From: CAZHJK01 sp964533275
GTDB lineage: Bacteria > Bacillota > Clostridia > Eubacteriales > Garciellaceae
Direction of reading: 5' to 3'
Assembly: GCA_964533275.1 (NCBI GenBank)
Contig: CAZHJK010000004.1
Span: 62,001 to 126,000 of the forward strand
DNA length: 64,000 nt
In this document: in pieces, positions 59,603-64,000 of the stretch
Layout of the letters: each line of letters starts with the position of its first letter
Position numbering within the stretch: position 1 is the first letter of the stretch
The notes under the pieces: generated by a model
The model's input: the letters and a program-made list of their open reading frames with translations, nothing else
Databases searched by the model: none
Told to the model about the DNA's origin: nothing
Position numbers and translations under genes: made by a program

Positions 59603-60430
59603 ATGAAGATATATGCTTTAGTTGGATCAAGTGGAACAGGGAAAAGTTATAGAGCCATGGAAGTGGCAAATAATTATAATATAGAAATGATGATTGATGA
59701 CGGATTAATAATATGGGGCACTAAGGTGGTTGCAGGTTCTTCGGCTAAAAAGGAAAAAACAAAGATTGCAGCTGTTAAACGGGCACTTTTTTCAGATAAA
59801 TCCCATATAGAGGATACTAAAGCTGCCATCATCAAGTACAATCCTAATTCAATTTTGATTTTAGGCACCTCTGATAAAATGGTTAAAAGAGTACAGGAAA
59901 CCCTTAAGCTTCCAGAAATAGAAGAGACCATTTATATAGGAGATGTCTCAAGTATAGAAGAAATTGAAATGGCGCGTAATATCAGGATTAAGGAAGGTAA
60001 GCATGTAATTCCAGTTCCGGCTTTAGAAATAAAGAAGTATTTTTCGGGATACTTTTTAGACCCTTTAAAAATCTTTCGAAAGAATTCCCATAGTAAGAGA
60101 ACAGAATTTCAAGAAAAGACAGTAGTTAGACCTACCTTTTCTTATCTTGGAAATTATACAATAGCAGATACCGTTGTAAGCTCGGTTGTTAATCATATAG
60201 CATCAGGGGTAGATGGAATATATAGGGTAGGGAGAATTAATATTATAACTAATCCTAATGGATTGATAATTGAGTTAGATGTTTATATTGTCTATGGTCT
60301 AGTAATTCCAATCCTTTTAAAAAATGTTCAAAGGGATATAACAACAAAATTAGAATTTATGACAGGTCAGAATATATTAGGCGTGAATATTTATGTGAAA
60401 GGATTATGGGTTAAAAAAGATGAAAATTAG
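59603..60430 (+). CDS. P-loop ATPase fused to Asp23/Gls24 domain
   Basis: A 275-residue two-domain protein. Residues 1-155 begin with a Walker A 'ALVGSSGTGKSYRAM' and contain a strand 'SILILGTSDKM', a small nucleotide-binding fold. Residues ~175-272 are an Asp23/Gls24 (DUF322) domain: 'NYTIADTVVSSVVNHIASGVDGIYRV' and 'GVNIYVKGLWV'. Asp23 proteins are linked to the cell envelope or membrane stress in Firmicutes. CGGAGG precedes ATG 59603. It overlaps the ogg gene by 11 bases. The function of the fusion is unknown to me. Confidence 0.8.
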   Translation: MKIYALVGSSGTGKSYRAMEVANNYNIEMMIDDGLIIWGTKVVAGSSAKKEKTKIAAVKRALFSDKSHIEDTKAAIIKYNPNSILILGTSDKMVKRVQETLKLPEIEETIYIGDVSSIEEIEMARNIRIKEGKHVIPVPALEIKKYFSGYFLDPLKIFRKNSHSKRTEFQEKTVVRPTFSYLGNYTIADTVVSSVVNHIASGVDGIYRVGRINIITNPNGLIIELDVYIVYGLVIPILLKNVQRDITTKLEFMTGQNILGVNIYVKGLWVKKDEN

Positions 60431-61289
60431 AGAACTTGAAAATGGTATAATTATAGAAGATATTCAAAATTTTCATCCGGTGGAAACCTTTGAATGTGGA
60501 CAATGCTTCAGATGGAACGAGACTGAGGATAACACCTATATTGGGGTAGTTAGGGATAAGGTGTTAGAAGTTGAGTTAAAGGATGGAGACTTATATATAT
60601 ATAATATAACCATAGATGATTTTTATGATAGGTGGATGGACTATTTTGATTTAGCCAGGGATTATAATAGTATACAAAGGCAATTAGAAGGGGATGAAGT
60701 GTTAAAGAAAGCTATACCCCATGGTAAGGGCATTAGGCTTCTTAATCAGGATGAATGGGAAACACTGATTTCCTTTATTATATCCTCCAATAAAAATATA
60801 CCTCATATTAAAATCATTGTGGAAAAACTATGTCAAAGCTATGGAGACAAATTAGAATATAGGGGAAAGACATATTATACATTTCCCACCCCCCAGCAAT
60901 TATCTAATCTATCCATAGATGAAATTGCCCAAAGTAAATGTGGCTATAGAGCTAAGTTTATACATAGTGCAATAGAAAGGGTAAATACCGGTAAAATTAA
61001 TCTCTACAGCCTAAAGGAATTACCTATAGAGCAGACTATAAAACAGCTAATATCCCTATATGGAGTTGGTCCTAAAATCGCAGATTGCGTAATGTTATTT
61101 TCCATGGGTAAATTTGAAGCATTCCCAACTGATGTATGGGTTAAGAGGGTGATGGAATATTTTTATTTTCAAGAGGATGCATCTATTAAGGATATTAAAA
61201 TGTTTGCCAATAAAAAATGGGGTAAACTGGCAGGCTATGCTCAACAATATTTATTTCATTATGCAAGGAATATAGTTGGGAAGAAATAA
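60420..61289 (+). CDS. ogg: 8-oxoguanine DNA glycosylase/lyase (OGG1-like)
   Basis: Removes oxidised guanine from DNA. The 289-residue protein has the OGG N-terminal domain ('VETFECGQCFRWNETEDNTYIGVV') and an HhH-GPD domain. Its hairpin is 'LYGVGPKIADCVMLFSMG' with the catalytic Lys in 'GPKIADC', and the catalytic Asp is in 'FPTDVWVKRVM'. 'WETLISFIISSNKNIPHI' is also typical. The start overlaps the upstream P-loop/Asp23 gene, so both are co-translated. Confidence 0.9.
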   Translation: MKIRELENGIIIEDIQNFHPVETFECGQCFRWNETEDNTYIGVVRDKVLEVELKDGDLYIYNITIDDFYDRWMDYFDLARDYNSIQRQLEGDEVLKKAIPHGKGIRLLNQDEWETLISFIISSNKNIPHIKIIVEKLCQSYGDKLEYRGKTYYTFPTPQQLSNLSIDEIAQSKCGYRAKFIHSAIERVNTGKINLYSLKELPIEQTIKQLISLYGVGPKIADCVMLFSMGKFEAFPTDVWVKRVMEYFYFQEDASIKDIKMFANKKWGKLAGYAQQYLFHYARNIVGKK

Positions 61290-61301
61290 GGAGATAAAGC
61301 A

Positions 61302-61385
61302 GGTATAAGGTATAAGGTATAAGGTAGAAGGTATAAGGTAGAAGGTATAAGGTAGAAGGTAGAAGGTATAAGGTAGAAGGTAGAA
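61302..61385. repeat. Twelve-unit heptad array of GGTATAA and GGTAGAA
   Basis: Twelve uninterrupted 7-base units. With T for GGTATAA and G for GGTAGAA the order is T-T-T-G-T-G-T-G-G-T-G-G. The array lies between ogg and the DUF554 gene and ends 13 bases before the latter's start codon, next to its AAAGGAGG ribosome binding site. Confidence 0.92.
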
Positions 61386-61398
61386 AAGGAGGAAAGGT

Positions 61399-62088
61399 AT
61401 GCAATTATTAGGAACAATAGCAAATTCATCAGCAATTATAATAGGGGCTTTAATTGGAGTTATAATTAAAAAGGGTATTCCTGAAAGAGTGAATGATACT
61501 ATCTTAAAGGGTTTAGCCTTGGGAATAATGGTCTATGGAGTATCTGAGGGTATAAAGACAGAAAATCTAATTATTGTTCTTGGAAGTCTTGTATTAGGAG
61601 GAATTATTGGGGAATTATTTAATGTTGATAAAAGATTAGAAAACTTAGGTAGTAACCTAGAAAAAAAATTTAAAAACAAGGGTGGAAATATATCCCAGGC
61701 ATTTGTCACCACATCCCTTATGTATTGTATTGGTGCCATGGCTATAACTGGTGCCTTGCAAAGCGGTCTACAAAACGATCATACTACCCTATATGCAAAA
61801 TCCCTAATAGATTTTGTTGTGGCTATCATTTTTGGTTCAACCCTTGGGATCGGCGTGGTTTTATCTGGAATAGCAGTATTTATATACCAAGGTTCTATTA
61901 CTCTATTAGCTGTTTTTATAAAATCTCTAATAGAAGATCCGGTAATTAGAGAAATGACAGCAATAGGTGGGATTTTGATTTTGGGAATTGCCCTAAATAT
62001 GATAGGATTGACTAAAACACGAATGGCTAATCTTCTACCGGCAGTACTTATTCCAATTATTATCTATATAATCTATCCATTCGTTTAA
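61399..62088 (+). CDS. DUF554 family membrane protein
   Basis: A 229-residue integral membrane protein of about seven helices. The pattern 'LGTIANSSAIIIGALIG', 'GLALGIMVYGVSEGI', 'GGIIGELFNVDKRLENLG' and 'CIGAMAITGALQSGL' is that of DUF554 (YdfK/YqgA-type), thought to be transporters. AAAGGAGG precedes ATG 61399, just after a 12-unit heptad array that could alter its expression if the unit number varies. Confidence 0.87.
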   Translation: MQLLGTIANSSAIIIGALIGVIIKKGIPERVNDTILKGLALGIMVYGVSEGIKTENLIIVLGSLVLGGIIGELFNVDKRLENLGSNLEKKFKNKGGNISQAFVTTSLMYCIGAMAITGALQSGLQNDHTTLYAKSLIDFVVAIIFGSTLGIGVVLSGIAVFIYQGSITLLAVFIKSLIEDPVIREMTAIGGILILGIALNMIGLTKTRMANLLPAVLIPIIIYIIYPFV

Positions 62089-62109
62089 AATGGGCTTGGA
62101 GGTAATGTC

Positions 62110-63021
62110 TTGATAAATGAAAACTTAGAGAAAAGGGGATATTTAATGGTTATGTTCTCAGCAATATGCTGGGGGCTATTGGGCACCTTTATTAAAAAAT
62201 TAGGTTACATTAACTATGATTCTATTTCAATAGCTGCCTTTCGACCTACCATAGCACTAATTTTCTATATTATTTTAACTTTGATTCAAAAGCCCTCGGA
62301 TTTTAAAACAGATATGCGGGGGCTTATACTATTTTGTATATATGGGATAGTAGCATATAATGGCTTGTTTGTGGGATTTTCCTATGCCGTTGAACTGACC
62401 ACCCTATCAACAGCGGTAATACTTTTATATACATCACCTATTTTTGTTACCATTCTTTCATACTTCTTTTTTGGAGAACCCCTAAACTATAAAAAAGTTA
62501 TCGCCCTAATAGCAACTGCTATTGGGTGTTTTCTTGTAGCTGAGGGTTATAAACCAGGAGCTTTTCAAGTAAATAGTGTAGGTATTTTATGGGGATTGGT
62601 GTCTGCAATCGGATTTGCCATGCAAAGTATTTTAGGAAAGATAATTTTAAGGAATTATTCCCATAGAACCTTACTAGTTTATGGTTTTTTATTTTCTGCA
62701 TTGTTTCTATGGTTTTTTCGACCGCCATGGATATTACTAGGAAATATACCAGGTTTGACACCCCTTATATTAATATTGAGCATAGGGATAATAAGTACAA
62801 TAATTCCAAATGGTTTATATGCAAGTGCTTTAAAATATGTTGAGGCAAGTAAGGCTAGTATTTTAACGAACCTTGAACCTATGGTAGCAGTTTTTTTAGC
62901 ATTTGTACTTTTCAATGAAAGATTGGTAATCTTTCAATGGGTAGGCATAGCTCTTATCCTATTTTCAGTAGTATTGGTTCAGTATAAGTTTAAGGAAAGA
63001 ACTGGAACAAAGGTTGAATAA
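62110..63021 (+). CDS. EamA/DMT-superfamily transporter
   Basis: A 303-residue permease of the drug/metabolite transporter superfamily with ten predicted helices in two EamA repeats (about 10-145 and 160-295). Features are 'AICWGLLGTFIKKLGY', 'TLSTAVILLYTSPIFVTILSYFFFGEPL' and the second-repeat match 'SKASILTNLEPMVAVFLAFVLFNERL'. The start is TTG 62110 with GGAGGTAATG upstream. It is 21 bases after the DUF554 gene, in the same operon. The substrate is unknown. Confidence 0.88.
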   Translation: MINENLEKRGYLMVMFSAICWGLLGTFIKKLGYINYDSISIAAFRPTIALIFYIILTLIQKPSDFKTDMRGLILFCIYGIVAYNGLFVGFSYAVELTTLSTAVILLYTSPIFVTILSYFFFGEPLNYKKVIALIATAIGCFLVAEGYKPGAFQVNSVGILWGLVSAIGFAMQSILGKIILRNYSHRTLLVYGFLFSALFLWFFRPPWILLGNIPGLTPLILILSIGIISTIIPNGLYASALKYVEASKASILTNLEPMVAVFLAFVLFNERLVIFQWVGIALILFSVVLVQYKFKERTGTKVE

Positions 63022-63168
63022 TCTATAAAATCCAGGGCAATAATAAGAGGAGAAATTTGTAAATATTGAAATAGTTAGAAAAAAGTTGATAATCAAAGAA
63101 AATGAAAGATATATTATAGTAATAAAGGATTTTGGCTAATTATGACCGGTAAAAAACCACTACAATAT

Positions 63169-63228
63169 TTGCCAACTACTATAGCTTTCTATATTATATT
63201 ATTAGCACTCAACTTAAAGGAGTGCTAA
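63169..63228 (+). promoter_or_regulatory. groESL promoter with CIRCE operator
   Basis: TTGCCA-N17-TATTAT (63169-63197) is followed directly by a perfect CIRCE element, TTAGCACTC-N9-GAGTGCTAA (63202-63228), the binding site of the heat-shock repressor HrcA. groES starts 48 bases later. Confidence 0.95.
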
Positions 63229-63276
63229 TAATTCTATAAATAAATATAATTATAAATATCTTTAAGGAGGGTTAAT

Positions 63277-63561
63277 ATGAACATCAAACCATTAGGTGAC
63301 AGAGTTGTAATCAAAGTAAAGGAAGAAGAGGAAACAACAAAAAGTGGTATTGTATTACCAGGAACTGCTAAGGAAAAACCCCAGGAGGGAACTATAATGG
63401 CAGTTGGTAGTGGAGAAATAGTAGATGGAAAGAAGGTAGAACTGGAAGTAAAGGTTGGAGATAATGTGTTTTACTCTAAATATGCAGGCACAGAAGTTAA
63501 AGTGAATGAAGAGGAATATCTAATTTTAAGACAAAGCGATATTTTAGCTATTGTAGAGTAA
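63277..63561 (+). CDS. groES: Co-chaperonin GroES
   Basis: Ten-kDa lid of the GroEL chaperonin. The 94-residue protein has 'IKPLGDRVVIKVKEEEETTKSGIVLPGTAKEKPQEG' with the mobile loop, and ends 'EYLILRQSDILAIVE'. AAGGAGGG precedes ATG 63277. It is HrcA/CIRCE controlled and followed by groEL. Confidence 0.97.
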   Translation: MNIKPLGDRVVIKVKEEEETTKSGIVLPGTAKEKPQEGTIMAVGSGEIVDGKKVELEVKVGDNVFYSKYAGTEVKVNEEEYLILRQSDILAIVE

Positions 63562-63621
63562 AACTATCTGGAGCATTACATAGAAGCTCCCCATATAATA
63601 GAAATTTAGGAGGTATGAAAA

Positions 63622-64000
63622 ATGGCAAAGGAAATTAAATTTGGTGAAGAGGCTAGAAAGTCACTTGAAGCAGGTGTAAATAAATTAGCAGATACAGTTA
63701 AGGTTACATTAGGACCAAAGGGAAGAAATGTTGTATTAGATAAAAAATTTGGTTCTCCTATTATTACAAATGATGGAGTAACAATTGCAAGAGAAATTGA
63801 ATTAGAGGATTCCTTTGAAAACATGGGTGCACAATTAGTAAAGGAAGTAGCTACCAAAACAAATGATGTTGCAGGTGACGGTACTACTACCGCTACATTA
63901 TTAGCACAGGCAACCATTCGAGAAGGTTTAAAAAATGTAGCAGCTGGTGCAAATCCAATGGTTTTAAAGAAGGGTATTGAAAAGGCATTAGATACTGTTG
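63622..64000 (+). CDS. groEL: Chaperonin GroEL, 3' truncated by window end
   Basis: The first 126 residues of the 60-kDa chaperonin. 'MAKEIKFGEEARKSLEAGV', the ATP-binding 'VTLGPKGRNVVLDK', 'PIITNDGVTIAREIELED' and 'VAGDGTTTATLLAQA' leave no doubt. AGGAGGT precedes ATG 63622, 60 bases after groES. The frame is open at the window edge. Confidence 0.97.
   Translation, partial: MAKEIKFGEEARKSLEAGVNKLADTVKVTLGPKGRNVVLDKKFGSPIITNDGVTIAREIELEDSFENMGAQLVKEVATKTNDVAGDGTTTATLLAQATIREGLKNVAAGANPMVLKKGIEKALDTV

Noticed and set aside
61302..61385. Heptad arrays as a CRISPR array
   Set aside because: The units are 7 bases with no spacers, and there are no cas genes.
63606..63917. A leftward 103-codon ORF at the window end
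   Set aside because: It is the antisense shadow of groEL.

Overview
The window reads as chromosome of a low-GC, endospore-forming anaerobe of the Clostridia, broadly Alkaliphilus/Natronincola/Tissierella-like; no species can be named from the sequence. The evidence is the AT-rich base use with strong GGAGG ribosome binding sites, a YyaC-type spore protein, Rex, a CIRCE-controlled groESL, SAM-I and FMN riboswitches, a raiA RNA beside comF and hpf, and cyanophycin genes. Nearly every gene has a recognisable housekeeping or accessory role. There is no rRNA, tRNA, prophage, intact transposon or CRISPR array.

Layout. 1-1.7 kb: end of a TRAP transporter operon (dctQ partial, dctM). 1.8-7 kb: an unknown gene with a phosphoesterase, nicotinate phosphoribosyltransferase (both leftward) and phosphoglucomutase. 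7.2-9.2 kb: a LiaI-like membrane protein, an ECF sigma factor, its zinc anti-sigma factor and a B-box membrane protein. 9.3-16.1 kb: nitrogen storage and salvage, with yyaC, diaminopropionate ammonia-lyase, a DEAD-box helicase and the cyanophycin pair cphB-cphA. 16.4-19.9 kb: a two-component system followed by an HtrA protease. 20-24.4 kb: pnp, a small export protein, SAM-I riboswitch and metK. 24.8-26.3 kb: a sigma factor with DUF1659, DUF2922 and YvrJ proteins. 26.3-31.4 kb: a LexA-box promoter driving a ComK-like gene, recD2 and comF, then the raiA RNA, a DnaA-box cluster and hpf. 31.6-41 kb: an unknown protein, a tiny peptide gene in a structured leader, an HD-GYP protein, secA, prfB with its programmed frameshift, a C26 amidotransferase and tex. 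41-46.4 kb: DUF1445, a GGDEF receptor, an Old Yellow Enzyme and two unknown membrane proteins. 46.5-51.4 kb: FMN riboswitch-ribU, tsaE-tsaB-rimI, lit, tsaD and a second DnaA-box cluster. 51.4-54.8 kb: bioY, a hydroxyacid dehydrogenase, ferritin and 780 bp of repeat-rich DNA. 54.8-64 kb: ABC-F, rex, a flavin-type lipoprotein, tdk, a P-loop/Asp23 fusion, ogg, DUF554, an EamA transporter and groES-groEL (partial).

Spacers are rich in repeats of three kinds: hairpins with the core AGAACCGTCCC that often sit directly after a stop codon; arrays of several unrelated 7-bp units (GGTAGAA, GGTATAA, GGGAACA, ACCGATA, TAACTGA); and a duplicated ~150-bp unit in the bioY leader.

The most interesting loci are the SOS-box promoter in front of comK-like/recD2/comF, the two non-oriC DnaA-box clusters each near a Spo0A-type motif, and the small peptide enclosed by a long RNA stem before the HD-GYP gene.
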